A stretch of DNA of 64,000 bases from Gloeopeniophorella convolvens (GCA_022496205.1 WTXD01000020.1:413255-477254), one strand, 5' to 3'. Shown: positions 34,718 to 48,043, counted from the first letter of the stretch. Notes: a model not told the origin generated them from the sequence alone. Numbers and translations are program-made.

Positions 34718-37700
34718 ATGAGCTCCTCAGAAGAAGAGAATTACGACCTGAATAATGTATCTGGAGATGAATCCGAGGACTATGCTCCCGTAGTCAAGAA
34801 GACAGTGAGTTCGTCGCGTTCGCGTCTCGGCGCTTACAACTTACGGTGGCCGTAATCAGACGAAGGCGGCAGCCAAAGCTCCCGCTAAGCCCAAAGCCAA
34901 GGCACCCGCGAAACCCAGAACCGCCTCCAAGAAGGTCCTGGCCGATGTCGACGAGAATGCAGAACTGAGCTTCGCAATGGACGAAGACGACGGCTCGGGC
35001 CCCTCCGCGCCCCCTCCCGCACCAGCCACAACCACCGCGAGGAACAAGAAGAGCGCCTCGGAGACATACACAAAGGTGCGATATATGATGAATACTTCCG
35101 CAACGTGCTCTGAACCCGTCGTCTAGCTCTCGCAACTGGAGCATATCCTCAAACGACCTGACTCGTACATCGGCAGCGTGGAGTTTGTCACGCAGAATAT
35201 CTGGACCTATGACTCAGATGCCAAGCGCATGGTCCTACGTGACGTCAAATACGTCCCTGGTTTCTTCAAGATTGTGGATGAGATTCTGGTCAATGCGGCT
35301 GACAACAAGGTGCGCGTTGACTATATGCTGTCTTACGCGTTGCTTATGACATCTTAGATCAACGACTCGAGCATGGACGCGCTGAAAGTTGATATCGACG
35401 TTGAGAACGGGACGATTTCCGTCTACAACAACGGGCGTGGCATTCCCATCGAGATCCACTCCAAAGAGAAGATCTACATCCCCGAGCTCATCTTCGGTCA
35501 CCTCCTTTCCTCGTCGAACTATGACGATGACGAGAAGAAGCTCACTGGTGGCAGAAATGGCTACGGAGCAAAACTCGCCAACATCTACTCGACAGAGTTC
35601 ACCGTCGACACCGCGGATAAGAATTCGGGGCAGAAGTACAAGCAGACGTGGTCTGACAACATGGGCAAGTGTGGAAAAGCGAAGATCACGAAGAACTCGC
35701 GCGGCGAAGAGTACACGCGTGTCACCTTCAAACCCGACCTAAAGCGCTTTGGCATGTCGTCGATTGACCCGGACACCGTCTCGTTGCTCAAGAAGCGCGT
35801 CTACGACATGGCTGGTACTGTCAAAGATATCAAGGTCTACCTGAACGACGAGCGGCTTAAGATCAAGGGCTTCAAGCAGTATGTCGAGATGTACCTCAAC
35901 TCCGCCGCCGAGGCCGCGGCAGAGAACTCGGGCGGCGCGGCGCAGGCAAAACCGAGTCTCATCTATGAGCGCATCAGCGACCGCTGGGAAGTCGGCTTTG
36001 CAGTCTCGGACGGCACTTTTCAGCACGTCTCATTCGCGAACTCGATATCTACCATCAAGGGTGGCTCGCACGTCAACTACGTTGCGGACCAGATTGCAAA
36101 GAACCTCATCGCTGCTATTTCGAAGAAGAATAAGGCCGCAGCGATCAAACTCCCGAAGATCAAGGAGCACATGTGGATCTTTGTCAACGCGCTCATTGAA
36201 AACCCTACGTTCGACAGTCAGACCAAGGAAACATTGACGCTACTGGCGTCCAAGTTCGGCTCGAAACCTACGCTGTCGGAAGACTTTATGAAGAAAGGTA
36301 AGAGGCCCCATATCGAGTTTCGCGCGCTCTTACTGAACCAGCGTAGTGTCGAAGTCGTCTATTGTCGAGAATGTTTTGAACTGGGCGAAGTTCAGGGCTG
36401 ACCAGCAAATCAAGAAGACTGACGGCGTCAAACGCAACCGGTGAGCCTATCCCCTTATGTCGGCTTTTCTGCATCACTTACTGGCGCTAGTCTCACCGGT
36501 ATCACCAAGCTTGCAGACGCCAACAATGCTGGCACACGTAACGCATCTCAGTGTACGCTGATTCTCACCGAAGGAGACTCTGCCAAGGCGCTCGCCGTTG
36601 CTGGTCTCGGTGTCGTCGGACGCGACAACTTCGGCGTCTTCCCGTTGCGCGGAAAGTTGCTCAACGTCCGCGAGGCGAAGCACGATCAGATTATGAAGAA
36701 CGAAGAGATTCAGAATATCAAGAAGATCATGGGTCTACAGCACAACAAGGACTACGGCGATGTGCGGAGCCTGCGATACGGACAGCTGATGATAATGACT
36801 GACCAGGTATGTTGTCAAGCATTTCCTTGGGAATGTCTGCTGAGCGGGAGTGTAGGATCACGACGGCTCGCACATCAAGGGTCTTCTTATCAACTTCCTG
36901 GACCACTTCTTCCCGTCTTTGCTGAAGATCCCCAACTTCCTGGTCGAGTTTGTGACTCCCATCGTCCGAGTAGGTACATGCGTACCCCAGCACAGTCTGC
37001 GTTCTCACCCTCCTGTCCGCCGTAGGTCACGAAAGGCAAACAACGAATCGACTTCTTTACGATCCCGGAGTATGAGCAGTGGCTCGAGCGGACACCGGAT
37101 GCGCACAAATGGGACTCCAAGTACTACAAGGTTTGTACTGTCACCACGTGTTTTTGGCAGGCGGTACTAATGGGCGGCTGCGTCAGGGTCTCGGAACGAG
37201 CAAGGACTCGGACGCGCGCGACTATTTCTCTCACATGACCAAGCACATGATCCCGTTCGGCAGTACGCAAGATGGTGACCGCGAGCTCATTGAACTCGCG
37301 TTCAGCAAGAAGAAAGCCGACGAACGGAAAGAGTGGTTACGGCAGTTTAGGGTGCGCACATACTCATACTTCTCGGACGCGTGCTAATCAGCGACCGCAT
37401 GTGCGTAGCCCGGAACCTACCTTGACCATGACACGGATGAAATCTCGTACTCCGATTTCATCAACAGGGAGTTAATTCTCTTCTCCATGGCCGACAATGT
37501 GCGGTCCATCCCGTCAGTCGTCGACGGTCTCAAGCCGGGTCAAAGGAAAGTCATCTGGGCCTGTTTCAAACGCAAGCTGAAGAAGGAGATCAAAGTGAGG
37601 ACGCCAAGCGCCCGACCAACATCTGGAACTGATCTATGTCTCGCTGCCAGGTCGCCCAACTCGTTGGATACATCTCTGAACACGCTGCATACCATCACGG

Positions 37701-40095
37701 CGAGCAGAGTTTGACGATGACAATCGTCAACCTCGCGCAGGACTACGTCGGCAGCAACAACTTGAACCTTCTGCTGCCGAACGGTCAGTACGGAACGCGC
37801 GACCAGGGCGGCAAGGACCACGCCTCGGCGCGTTACATCTTCACAGAACCAGCACCGATCACGCGCACAATCTTCCACCCCGCAGACGATCCTCTTCTCA
37901 GCTACCTGAAGGAAGATAACGATGACATTGAGCCTGAATGGTACATGCCCGTCATTCCCTTGGTGCTCATCAACGGTGCCGAAGGTATTGGTACAGGTTT
38001 GTGATGCACGCTTTCCTTCCACCGAGCAACCTTACTGACACGTTCTGGCAACGCAGGCTGGAGTACGTCGGTTCCAAGCTATAACCCACGCGAGGTGGTA
38101 GCGAACATCCGGCGACTCATGGCTGGAGAGGAGCAAGAGACCATGCTGCCCTGGTGGCGCGGTTTCAAGGGCACCATCAAGAAGACAGGCGAGCACAAGT
38201 ACGACGTTACTGGTATCGCGAAGAAGATCAACGATACCACCGTCGAGATCACTGAACTTCCAATTCACAAGTGGACTCAGACATACAAGGCTGAGCTGGA
38301 GGCAATGATAGGTGAGAAGGGCGATGGCGTAGTCAAGGTGAGCCTCGCCCTATTCTGCGTCACGGGTCGAAAGTTGAGGCAGCTTCGTAGGACTACAAAG
38401 AACATCATGACAATGTCAACGTGCACTTCGTCGTCAACATGGCGGCCAAGGACCTCGAGAAGGCTGAGGAGCAGGGCCTGATTGAGTTCTTCAAGCTGAC
38501 GGGCAAACTCAACACGAGCAATATGATCTGCTTCGACTTTGACGGCAAGATCAAGAGGTATAGTTCACCCGAAGAGGTGATCGAAGAATTTTACCCCAAG
38601 CGATTAGCGTATTACCAGAAGCGCAAGGTGCGCGTGCCATTTCTCTTTGCGCGAGCGTGGCCTGACACTTGAATGAAACAGGACTTTCTCGCTGGCGAGC
38701 TGCAACTGCAGTTCGAGAAGCTCTCAAACCAGGCGCGCTTCGTGCAGATGATCGTGAATAAGGAGCTAGTCGTCTCAAACCGCAAGAAGTCAGACATTGT
38801 CGAGGAGCTGCGCGTGAAGAAGTTCCGTCCGTTCCCCAAGGCCGCGAAGGCAAAGGCTGTCGGTGAGAACGAGGAAATTGTCGAAGCGGATGCCGAAGTC
38901 GAGGAAGCAACGACTGGCGCGTCGTCCGACTATGACTACCTGCTGGGCATGGCCATTTGGAGCCTTACGAGGGAGAAGGTCTGATGCGTTCTTCCTCACA
39001 CGCATTGATGCTCATTCGCTCTTGGTAGATCGAGAAACTACTTCAACAAGCCGCAGACAAGGAGAAGGAGCTGTTGGCCCTTCTCGAGCTCACCCCGATT
39101 CAGATCTGGAACACCGACCTCGATAATTTCCTCGAGGAATGGGATGTAAGTCAACTCACTGCAGCCCCGGTTACCTCGAATCTCATTTGCGTTACAGAAA
39201 GCTTGCCAGGAGTGGGAGGAGAAGTCCGTCCTCGATGCGAGCGGTAAGAAGCCCAAGCGAAAGCAGGCGACGCTCAAGACGCGCAAGTCCATCGGGTCCG
39301 GCAAGCGCGGTGGCGGTGGGGACTCGGACGCTGACGACGACTTTATGCCTACGAAGAAAGCCGCGGCCGCCAAGGCACGCAAGCCCATCGCCCCTGTGGG
39401 TGGTGCTTCCCGCGCCGTCAAAGGCGAGGCGAAGGCTACATCGGACGATGAAATGGACTTCGATGACGATTCGCCGCCGCCGCCGCCGCCAAAGAAGCGT
39501 GCCGCCCCGGCGAAGAAGACGCCGCCGAAGGTCGAACCGGATTCGGACATCGAGATGGTCGAAGACGCATCGGCAGTACCGCCGCCGAAGAAGGCAGTTC
39601 CCGTGAAGAGCGACGACGATGATTCGGCAGACGACCTGGTGCGAGCTGCACTGGCCAAGGGCAAGGGCAAAGCCGCGCAATCAAGCAAGCGTAAATCGTA
39701 AGTGCACCCGCCGCCTCTTGCTCCCTGATCTAACGACAGTCCTCCTACGCAGCCAAGAAGCCGAGGATGAGGATGATAGCGACGCGTACATCAAGCCCGC
39801 GAAGAAGCCCAAGGCGACAACCCAGGCCGCGGTGACAGACTTCTTCGAGAAGAAGCCCGCAGTGTCGAAGGCGGCAGCCAAGCCTGCATCAAAGGCGACT
39901 ACGGCGCGCAAGGCATCCGGCAGCACCAAGGCCCCGGCAAAGAAGGCAGCCGCCAAGAAGGTAGAGAGTAGTGGCGACGAAATCTTACTGGACGAGCCTG
40001 AGTCTGCACCAGTCGCGCCGCGCGCCGCTGCGCCCCGGCGCGCAGCAGCGAAAGCGGCGTATATCGAACTGTCGGACGAAGATGATGATGACTGA
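34718..40095 (+). CDS. TOP2: DNA topoisomerase II
   Basis: The nuclear type IIA topoisomerase passes one DNA duplex through another using ATP, which is needed for chromosome segregation. The start ATG at 34718 gives MSSSEEENYDLNNVSGDESE and a Lys/Ala/Pro-rich N-terminal tail. The GHKL ATPase has LEHILKRPDSYIGSVE, FKIVDEILVNAADNK, NNGRGIPIEIH and GGRNGYGAKLANIYS. The TOPRIM domain follows: LTEGDSAKALAVAGLGVVGR, PLRGKLLNVREA, then DQ|DHDGSHIKGLLINFLD across an intron. The cleavage core has SIPSVVDGLKPGQRKVIW and GGKDHASARYIFTEP, where the Tyr is the catalytic residue. The C-terminal tail (from about 39200) is an acidic and Lys-rich, disordered stretch ending ELSDEDDDD with TGA at 40095. At least ten short introns are needed and all fit. 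Confidence 0.94.
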
Positions 40096-40238
40096 CGAAC
40101 TTCACACGTGTAATACTCCTTTGTTGCTTCTCTCTGATCCTCATGTATCATAGAGCTTTCCGTATTGTAATCTGCATTGCGAGCTACAATGGGTGATGTG
40201 TATATGAAGTACATGCGCCCTTCGAAATTTGTGTCGCA
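40096..40238. terminator. Shared 3' gap of TOP2 and ABC-F genes
   Basis: The two genes converge with 143 bp between stop codons, so their 3' ends must lie close together or overlap. An AAT-rich stretch near 40160 is the only plausible processing region. Confidence 0.4.
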
Positions 40239-43200
40239 TTATGGCTTGGCCTTGACTTTGCTGACGATGAGGTTCTTTGGAATAGCGCGCATATCAGCAA
40301 AGTCTCGGATTCACCCGACTCCTTCACGAACCTTGTAGGCTTCCACGTCTCCCTTGAACTTGGTGACGGCGCCATCGCCACATACCCAGAGCTGCGCAGC
40401 GCCCGTCAGAAAAAGGTTCATGGCGGAAGCGCATGCCCACGAACCTCCCTTGCGACGGACGTGATGAAGCGCTCGTCGTGCGATATGATAATAACGCCTC
40501 CGTTCCACGAGCTCAGCGCGCTCATCAGCGCATCGAGACCCTCCAAATCCAAGTGATTGGTCGGCTGCATCAAGCGCATCAAGAGGTCAGACCACGGCAC
40601 CCCGCGCGCTTCGCCGACGCACCTCATCAAGCAGCAGGATGTGCGGTCGCTGCAGCGACAGCACCGCGAACGCCACGCGCGACTTTTGGCCTCCACTCAG
40701 CGTGCCGATCTGCTGCAGACCCGTCATGCCGCTGATCTGGAAGTTGCCCAGGTGCTGGCGGTACTCCTGCTCTGTCTTTCCCGGGAACTTGGATGCGAGG
40801 AACTGCACGGGGTTCATCGTGGGCACGAGCGTATCCACATGATGCTGGGCAAAGTAACCGCTGCGTGTGCGTCAGCGAAAGTCGGTGCAGGATGGATAAG
40901 GGAAGGGGCGTACACGCGCAAACGGCCGTTTCGGTTGACCTGCCCCGACAGTGGGTTCAGCTCGCCGGTCAGAAGCTTGATCCTGCGCCGCGTTCAGCGC
41001 AATTAACAGAGCCAGACAGTTGAGACGCACAGAGTAGACTTTCCGGCACCGTTCGAGCCGACGACGGCGATACGTGAGTCGAGGCCAACGTCGATGTTGA
41101 TCCGATTCAAGATAATTTTGGAAGCATCGTATCCGAACGTTACTTCAGAGAGTTGGAGCAGGGGTGGAGAAATCTTCTCAGTCTCCGGGAATCTGGAGTA
41201 TCACCAATTTATCAGTAGATGGTACTGTCCAACCTGGGCGTGCGTGCGCACAGGAAGCTCTCTGTCTCCTCTGTTTCTGGTGGTGTGAGTTCTGGAAGCT
41301 GGGCAATGTGTGAGCACGAAGGTACAGCGACCAGCCCTACAGGAGCCTACCTTCTCCAGGATCTTGATCTTCGACTGTGCCTGCGCCGCGCGGTTGGCGT
41401 TGTACCGCCACCGATCGATGAATGCTTGCAAGTGCTTGCGATAGTCCATCTGTGTCTCGTACTCGCGCCGTAAGTTCCGCTCGCGCTCCGATTTCGTCGA
41501 GTAGAACTGTGTGAAGTTGCTAAGACGCCCTCAGCACCGAAGTCTGGCTGAGATGACTTTGGAAGGGGTACCCTTTGTAATAGTCCAGGCGACCGGAGTG
41601 TTGGTGGATGATGTCTGTTGCAACAGCGTCGAGGAAAGCACGGTCATGGGAACTGAAGAGGGTGTGAGTCGGTGCAGCCAATGTGGTTCGGTCCGAGACG
41701 TACACGACAACAAGTGTCCCGGGCCACGTTTGGAGGTAGTCTTCTAACCACGCCAGCGCATTCAAATCGACTGCCTATCTGTCAGCGATAAAAGTTAATT
41801 TTTGATATGCAAGACTTACTGTGATTGGAAGGCTCATCGAGCAGCAGCAGGGTAGGCTTGTTGGCGCAAGTCAGTGTGGCGTTCGGAGACGCAGAAGCAG
41901 TTTCAAACCTTGACGAACAGCGCTCTAGCGAGTGCCAGCCGCATCCTCGAACCGCGTATCAGTTTCGGTGCGGTGCAATGGGTTGACATGAGCGTACCGC
42001 CAACCTCCGGAGAAGGACCGCGTTGGCCGCTTTTGGTCTTCCTCGCTGAATCCCAGACCTACAAGACAATTTATCAGCTCATAGAGACAGTATGCAAAAG
42101 GGTGAATTACCGGCCAATAATGCAGCAGCTCGCCCAGGCCCGCTCTCCGCCTCCATCTCTGCCAGACTGGCGTGGACTTCTGCCAGCCGAGCGCTGACTT
42201 CGTCTCTTGCCTCTTCGAGTCGTACGTCTGATTCACCAGGGGGTGTAGCGTCCAGCTCAGCAAGGCGTGCATTGAGACGCGCCTCCTCCGCCAGGAGATG
42301 ATCCCGCCACACGTCGGCCTTGAGAACAGACTCCAAGGCCGTTGTATCGTCCCCAATGATCTGCGGCGTGAGGTCAGCTAGGGAACACGCCAAAATGCAG
42401 AACCCACACCTCCTGCTCGACGAAGAGGATACTGATATGCGGCGGAATGGGGACCTCACGCATGGCGATATGTCGGAGGAGCGTGGACTTACCCACGCCG
42501 TTGCGACCAATGATGCCGTAACGCCTTCCATGTGCGAGGGTGAGCGATGCTCCCGAGCTGCGGGCGTATTAGTTGGCATCCCGGGCAGCAAGAATGCGGG
42601 ACGCGCAGGATACGGTTTGAGCCAAAGGAGACATCGATGGAAGGGAGGTGTATATCTTTGCTTTTGTTTTTGCTGGTCGCAGAGGATTGCAGAGGGTTGA
42701 TCTAACCACTCGTGAGCAAGTCGAGAACGTGCAGACGTCCAGCTTACTTTCATGAACATCTCTTCGTATGATTGCTTGACACCGACATTCATGAGCACGC
42801 GGACGGTAAGAGCAAGTCAAGACTCACCTGTTTCTTCGTCTGTTCCAGCAACTTCGATCCCTCGTATAGATCCCTCCGTGCACGCTTCTCGATCTTCGCT
42901 TTGAGTTTTGCCTCCTGCTTTTCGAGCTTTTTGACATCGACGCGAGATGCCCTGGCACCAACACCAATCAGAAGACGTTTGAGGGGATTCGAGGTGGCCG
43001 TACGCACTTTCCTTTGTTGATGGATTCCAAATCGACACCCTCCGAAAATGCAATCGTATTTGACATGGCGCCAGTCTTGCTCATATCGAGTACCTTGTCG
43101 AGTCGCTGGAGCTTTGGACCCGGCCGCGCCTTTTCCCTGAGCGTGAGTTGTTCTTGCAGGAGAGCTTTTAAGGAATTCATAAGCTTTCCAACGATGTCTG

Positions 43201-43363
43201 TCTTATCCCCTGCGACGGATTCGAGCATGTATCGTGCGATCTGCAAGATGTCCTCTTCCTCACTCGCGTCATCGACGAGATAGCCGGAGAGGTATTGCAC
43301 GAGTATTTCTTCTGTTCCGGGAAGGCTTTCGCGTATTTTCTCTGCGATTTCGTAGGAAGACAT
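40239..43363 (-). CDS. GCN20: ABC-F family ATPase, GCN20/ABCF3 type
   Basis: A soluble cytosolic ATPase without membrane segments. GCN20 works with GCN1 on ribosomes to activate GCN2 under amino-acid starvation. The start at 43363 gives [20 protein letters not shown], an N-terminal helical region with [20 protein letters not shown] typical of the GCN20 branch, and a Lys-rich coiled coil ([17 protein letters not shown]). The first ABC half has a Walker-A region near 42500, [17 protein letters not shown] and [16 protein letters not shown] linker with [16 protein letters not shown] follows. The second half has [68 protein letters not shown] and [16 protein letters not shown]. After a last intron it ends [11 protein letters not shown] with TAA at 40239. 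More than ten introns are needed, and the N-terminal Walker A exon is the least clearly resolved. Confidence 0.88.
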
Positions 43364-43819
43364 GGCTGCGAGTTAGTCGTAGGTCTGGCTGCCAGTCCCA
43401 AGCGCTGCGATGACCGAAAACCAGTCATCATGCACCACTCGGTCCGATCTCGGCAAGTCCTGGCCGTCCTCCGGCAACTTCCCCCGGTGTCGTCAAAGGT
43501 CGCGCGTCCGTGATCGTCGTGACCTCAACTTGTGGACACTGGATTCATTCAATGAGTCATTGCCACGAACCCGCACTCTCGTATATATACTCGCATCTCG
43601 ACGTTTCACCGAAAGTTGCCCTCTCGCTCTCAAATCTTTCTAAGTCTGCCATCACAGCAGTCTAATAGCTTACGGCCCCTAGCCATACCAACTCCGACCC
43701 AATTTCCAAGCCGAATGCTGGCATACGAAAGGTATAGTACCCCTTATACTCTCGTAACCCAACGCGCCTGCTCACTCGTGGTGAAGTACTGGATCTTACT
43801 GGGACGACTGTGTTCAATT

Positions 43820-45618
43820 GAGGAACAGCGTCTTAGACCATGTGGTTTCCCGCTCGAACCAAGGGCTGTCACCGGGGGTCATTCTTCATATGTTCGAAGA
43901 TGAGGTCAATACCGTCGCCAACGTTGTATTGCCCGCGCTCAGGGTGCGCCGAAACGCTGCGATACCAATTGCCAAACTTCCAAACGAGACTCTCCTCCTC
44001 ATTTTCGACCAATGTCAACGCAGTACCGTGAACGACTTCCTTCGGCAGCTAGGGAAGTCCGTTGGCCATGATTATTACCCCGCCACGCTATCGGACTTGT
44101 ACCCAAAGTTCACTCAAGGACGGACTTTGTGCTCACAAATCTGTCACCGGTGGCGGAACATCGTGCTAAGGACTGGTTCGTTGTGGAAAGACACGCTCGT
44201 CGACTTCGGTCCAAAGGTTTTCGAAACAACGTTTCACCTCTCTCGATCTACTCCTCAAGTTCACTTTTACGGGTACTTCCTCGAGTCGATGTGGAATTCT
44301 CCAACAGACGAGATCCTTGCTGTCGACTTCTCGCGGACATCCGCGATATCGCTGAGAGCACACCGCTATCGCACGCTCATGACATTCCTCAGAAGTTTCC
44401 GCGTCAATGCTCCCGTTCTGGAACTTCTTGACCTGGGGACCAGCGCACGGCATTCGAAATCTTTCGAGGCAACACCGCTGGTGTCAATTCGTACAATCCC
44501 CCAGAATTCACCAAAGGTTCGACGCATCAGGCTATCGAATTTTCCTGTGGCTTGGGGGGAATGTCACCTCTCTGTCACCTTACACAACTCGAAGTGGCAC
44601 ATGTTTTAGGGGCAAGTCTAAGACCAGCGGCACGCTCTGACGATTTCCTGGAATTTCTGAAGAATACCCCGGCATTGGAGACCCTCACGCTCGATAGGTG
44701 TTTTCTGGAAAGCGATCACACGCTAAGATCAAGTAGCGAGTTCGCGGCACTCCCTCACCTACGTCTCCTCGACTTGGAACTCGAAGAGCGCGACTGCCTG
44801 TACCTTTTCCGCTATCTCCGGTTCCCCACCTCCACTCGAATCCGATTGACGTGCCAATACAAAGATATGAACGAAGAAAGCGCAATCTCCATCATAAACC
44901 GGGCATTCCGGCGTTTCCACGAACCGTTCGCTGATCATGAGCCGAATGGCATCTTCGGTTGCAGCAGTGGCTACGAGATGCATTTCGTGGCACACTCTAC
45001 CACAAGCGATGTACTCATGAAGAGTCTTTTCTCTCGCGAAGGAGACTCGGAGAAGGACGTAGACCTGCTCTTTCGTGGCGAGTCGAACGGAGATACAAGA
45101 ATCCGTATACACCATGCAGCTTGCAACGCTCTCCCTGTCTCATTCGTGCGAACCCTATGTGTCGACAGTTGTCGAAGTCAGCAAGTCTGGCGCTCATATA
45201 CACTCCGCTTCCCACGCATCCTGGCCATCAATGCATCAACCTCGATATCTGGAGTTTCGAGCAAGGACTGCGCCACCTGCTTTTACCGCCTGGACCGGCC
45301 GCCGAACTTGTGTTTGTCCCTGAACTTATGTGGCTCAGAGTAGAAGTACCGGGATGGCAGAGGTTCGACGGGCTTAAACCCATGGAGGAGACCTTTCTTC
45401 CTGCTCTTCGCGCTCGGCGAGAATTGCTTGGTCGGCCCCTGGAACGCCTCTCTCTGCTCGCTACAGATTATGATAGCCTCAAGGACGACGCTTTGGCCGC
45501 CCTACAAGGTGTCGTAGAGAGCGCAGAGGTGGAGCTTTCGAGGCGTTCGGTAGTGGTGAAGCTTACCAGGTGGGAATTCACGGATCGGTCCGTGCGGCAA
45601 GTAGAGACAAGCCGGTAG
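43820..45618 (+). pseudogene. F-box protein, frameshifted tandem copy
   Basis: This copy is homologous over its whole length to the intact 570-residue F-box gene at 46331-48043. It keeps IPIAKLPNETLLLIFDQCQR (F-box) and CSQICHRWRNIVLRTGSLWK. The start ATG used by the intact copy is lost. Around 44563-44575 a net loss of 4 nt relative to the intact copy shifts the frame after NFPVAWG, and sequence resumes as SPLCHLTQLEVAHVLG. A second shift near 45235 separates FPRILAIN from NLDIWSFEQGLRHLLL. The last part ends at 45618. Whether these are true lesions or assembly errors cannot be told here, but three independent defects support a pseudogene. Confidence 0.75.
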
Positions 45619-46330
45619 TGGAGACTCGAGGACACGCAGCCATACTCATTTAAATCATGTTCTTGAGGGTATTGTATACTTACCGTGCGGATACAGTCAT
45701 CTTCCGTCTACGCAGTGTGTGTCACGGTTACCAGGGTAGACTCCATCTAGTGCCCCACGTTTTAGTCAATGAATTGCTAATAGGACAATCGTCAAATCAA
45801 GTTTAAAGTAGCCCGGATTCATGGACACGACTTCTCTGCGCCGCATACTAATCAGAAGGGCCAACCCACCTCCAATGGAACTCGAAAGACGATGGCAGAG
45901 CTCGAGGCTCGCTGCACTCCCGGGCCGGCCCGACATGCAGGACCATCACATGCATGGCACGTGCTATTACGATATTCCGGTGGTCTCCGCGGCCCGCCCA
46001 GGGGCCATGGCCCCATGCTTCCGCTCTCCGACTCCAGAAGTACGAATCCCGCCGCGGCGGTGCGTCGTCCGCCCAGGTCTCTAAATCCGTCTTTGTACCT
46101 CCTTCGACTGAACTCAGAGTTACTTAGTGTGTCAATACAACCCATTTGATACACTTCGCTCTCCTCTCGATTATCAGCCTCCTCCCTCAAAGCTTCACTT
46201 AGGCAATAATGGTGACGTACGAAAGGTGGGGCTCCCCACCCCCCTGTTGCAACAGCCGAGGCATGCACTCACGCCCCCATGAAGTACTGGATCCTACCCA
46301 TGCAACAATTGTGTTCAGCTACGGCACAGC
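45619..46330. other. Spacer between tandem F-box copies
   Basis: The last 60 bp (GAAGTACTGGATCCTACCC...TTGTGTTCAGC near 46278-46320) match the sequence just before the first copy (near 43780-43818), so the duplicated unit includes some upstream DNA. No gene is seen. Confidence 0.6.
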
Positions 46331-48043
46331 ATGCCGGACCGTGTAACATCATGCTCGGATAAAGCGCTACCGCGTGGTGTAGTTCTTCAGCGGTTCGAAG
46401 ATGGGGTCAAGACCGTCACCAACAACGCATTGCCCGCACTCAATGTGCACAGTAGCGCTGCAGCGCCAATTTCCAGACTTCCGAACGAAATTCTCCTCCT
46501 CATCTTCCACGAATGCCAGCGTGGTACGGTGGATGACCTCCGTCGGCGGTTAGGAATGGCCAGCGGTCATCTGTACTACCCAGACCGCCCGTCCAAACTG
46601 CTCCCCAAGTTCAACCTAGCACGGACAGCGTGCTCGCAAGTCTGTAATCGTTGGCGGAACGTCATCCTCGGAGCAGCCTTCTTATGGAAGGACATTCTAG
46701 TCGATTTCGGTCCCAAGGCGTTCGAGACGCTTCACTACCTCTCTAAGTCCTTCCCCGGGACCCACTGCTACGGGAATCTCCATGAGTCGATGTGGAAATC
46801 TTCCTGGAGAGAAGAAATATTCCCCGTCGACTTCTCGCGGATGTCCGTGCTATTTCTGAGGGCGCGCCGCTATCGCACGCTCATGTCATTCCTCGACGAC
46901 TTTCGCCTTGATACCCCCCTTTTGGAGCTCATTGATTTAGGGGCCAACCCGGTGTATTCCAGGCTTAGCAAAACAAGCAGCCCTGTTCCGGCGATCTGCC
47001 CACTTATCCAAAATTCATCCAAGCTTCGACGCATAAAGCTTGCGCATGTTCCCGTCGCTTGGGAGAAACTCCCACGACCTCTGTGCCATCTTACGCAGCT
47101 CGAAGTAGTGCATTTCGGGGGAGACTTGAAACCTACAGCCCGCGCTGATGACATCCTGGAGTTCCTTAGGAGCACCCCAGCATTGGAGATTCTCAAGCTC
47201 GAGAGCTGTTTTCTCGAAGACGATTACGAGTCAGGGTCAAGCAGGCAAGTCGTGAAACTCCCTCACCTCCGCTGGCTCGTCTTGGATGCCGCAAAACGCG
47301 ACTTCTTGTGTCTCTTCCACCGTGTTGACTTCCCCACCTCTTCGCGAGTTCGAGCGACGTGCAACTACGAAGTCATCGACGAAGAGAGCGCGATCTCCAT
47401 CATAAACCGCGCGTTCCGGTATTTTCACGAAACGCCCGTTGGTCCGGAGTCGAACGGCATCTTCGGATGGAAACATGCCGACGTAGGCCGCGGGCTGCAC
47501 GTCGTGGCTCACTCTACCACAGACGAACTGTTGATGACAACACTCTTCTGCCGTGATGACGACGAGATCCGGGACGTTGACTTAATCTTCCACGGACGAT
47601 CAGATGAAGATCATGAAGATAACATCCATCGTGCGGCCTGCGATGCTCTCCCCACCTCATTTGCGCGCACGCTCTCTATCGTCGGGTGTCGAAATACGCA
47701 AGTTTGGCGCGCGCACGCGCTCCACTTCCCGCGCCTCCTGACGATCCATTCTGATTTTTGGTGCAGCTCAACTGCGTTGTCTCACGTGATCTCACCATTC
47801 GGACCCTCCGCCGAGCTCAGCCTGCTGTTTCCCGAACTCACATGGCTCATAATGTCGCCAGCATCGACCATCAAACTTCAATTCTTGGAAAGAGAGTTTC
47901 TTCCCGCTTTACGAGCCCGCAAAATGCTCGGCCGACCTCTAAAGCGATTCTCGCTTCGCTCGTCGCATGATGCCTTCGGAGAAGGTACTGTAGCTGCTCT
48001 GCAAGACGTTGTCACGGAATGCGTAGAGATAGTGGACAGGTAG
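46331..48043 (+). CDS. F-box protein, intact copy
   Basis: A single uninterrupted 570-codon frame from ATG at 46331. F-box proteins usually link substrates to SCF ubiquitin ligases through Skp1. The N-terminal F-box is at about residues 38-95: AAPISRLPNEILLLIFHECQ, then ACSQVCNRWRNVILGAAFLW and the following Lys-Asp. The rest has leucine-rich segments (LEILKLESCFLEDD, LPHLRWLVLDAAKR) that probably form an LRR-like substrate-binding part, ending VVTECVEIVDR with TAG. No intron is needed, unlike most genes here. The substrate is unknown. Basidiomycetes have large F-box families, and this one is a recent tandem pair with its broken neighbour. Confidence 0.85.
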   Translation: MPDRVTSCSDKALPRGVVLQRFEDGVKTVTNNALPALNVHSSAAAPISRLPNEILLLIFHECQRGTVDDLRRRLGMASGHLYYPDRPSKLLPKFNLARTACSQVCNRWRNVILGAAFLWKDILVDFGPKAFETLHYLSKSFPGTHCYGNLHESMWKSSWREEIFPVDFSRMSVLFLRARRYRTLMSFLDDFRLDTPLLELIDLGANPVYSRLSKTSSPVPAICPLIQNSSKLRRIKLAHVPVAWEKLPRPLCHLTQLEVVHFGGDLKPTARADDILEFLRSTPALEILKLESCFLEDDYESGSSRQVVKLPHLRWLVLDAAKRDFLCLFHRVDFPTSSRVRATCNYEVIDEESAISIINRAFRYFHETPVGPESNGIFGWKHADVGRGLHVVAHSTTDELLMTTLFCRDDDEIRDVDLIFHGRSDEDHEDNIHRAACDALPTSFARTLSIVGCRNTQVWRAHALHFPRLLTIHSDFWCSSTALSHVISPFGPSAELSLLFPELTWLIMSPASTIKLQFLEREFLPALRARKMLGRPLKRFSLRSSHDAFGEGTVAALQDVVTECVEIVDR

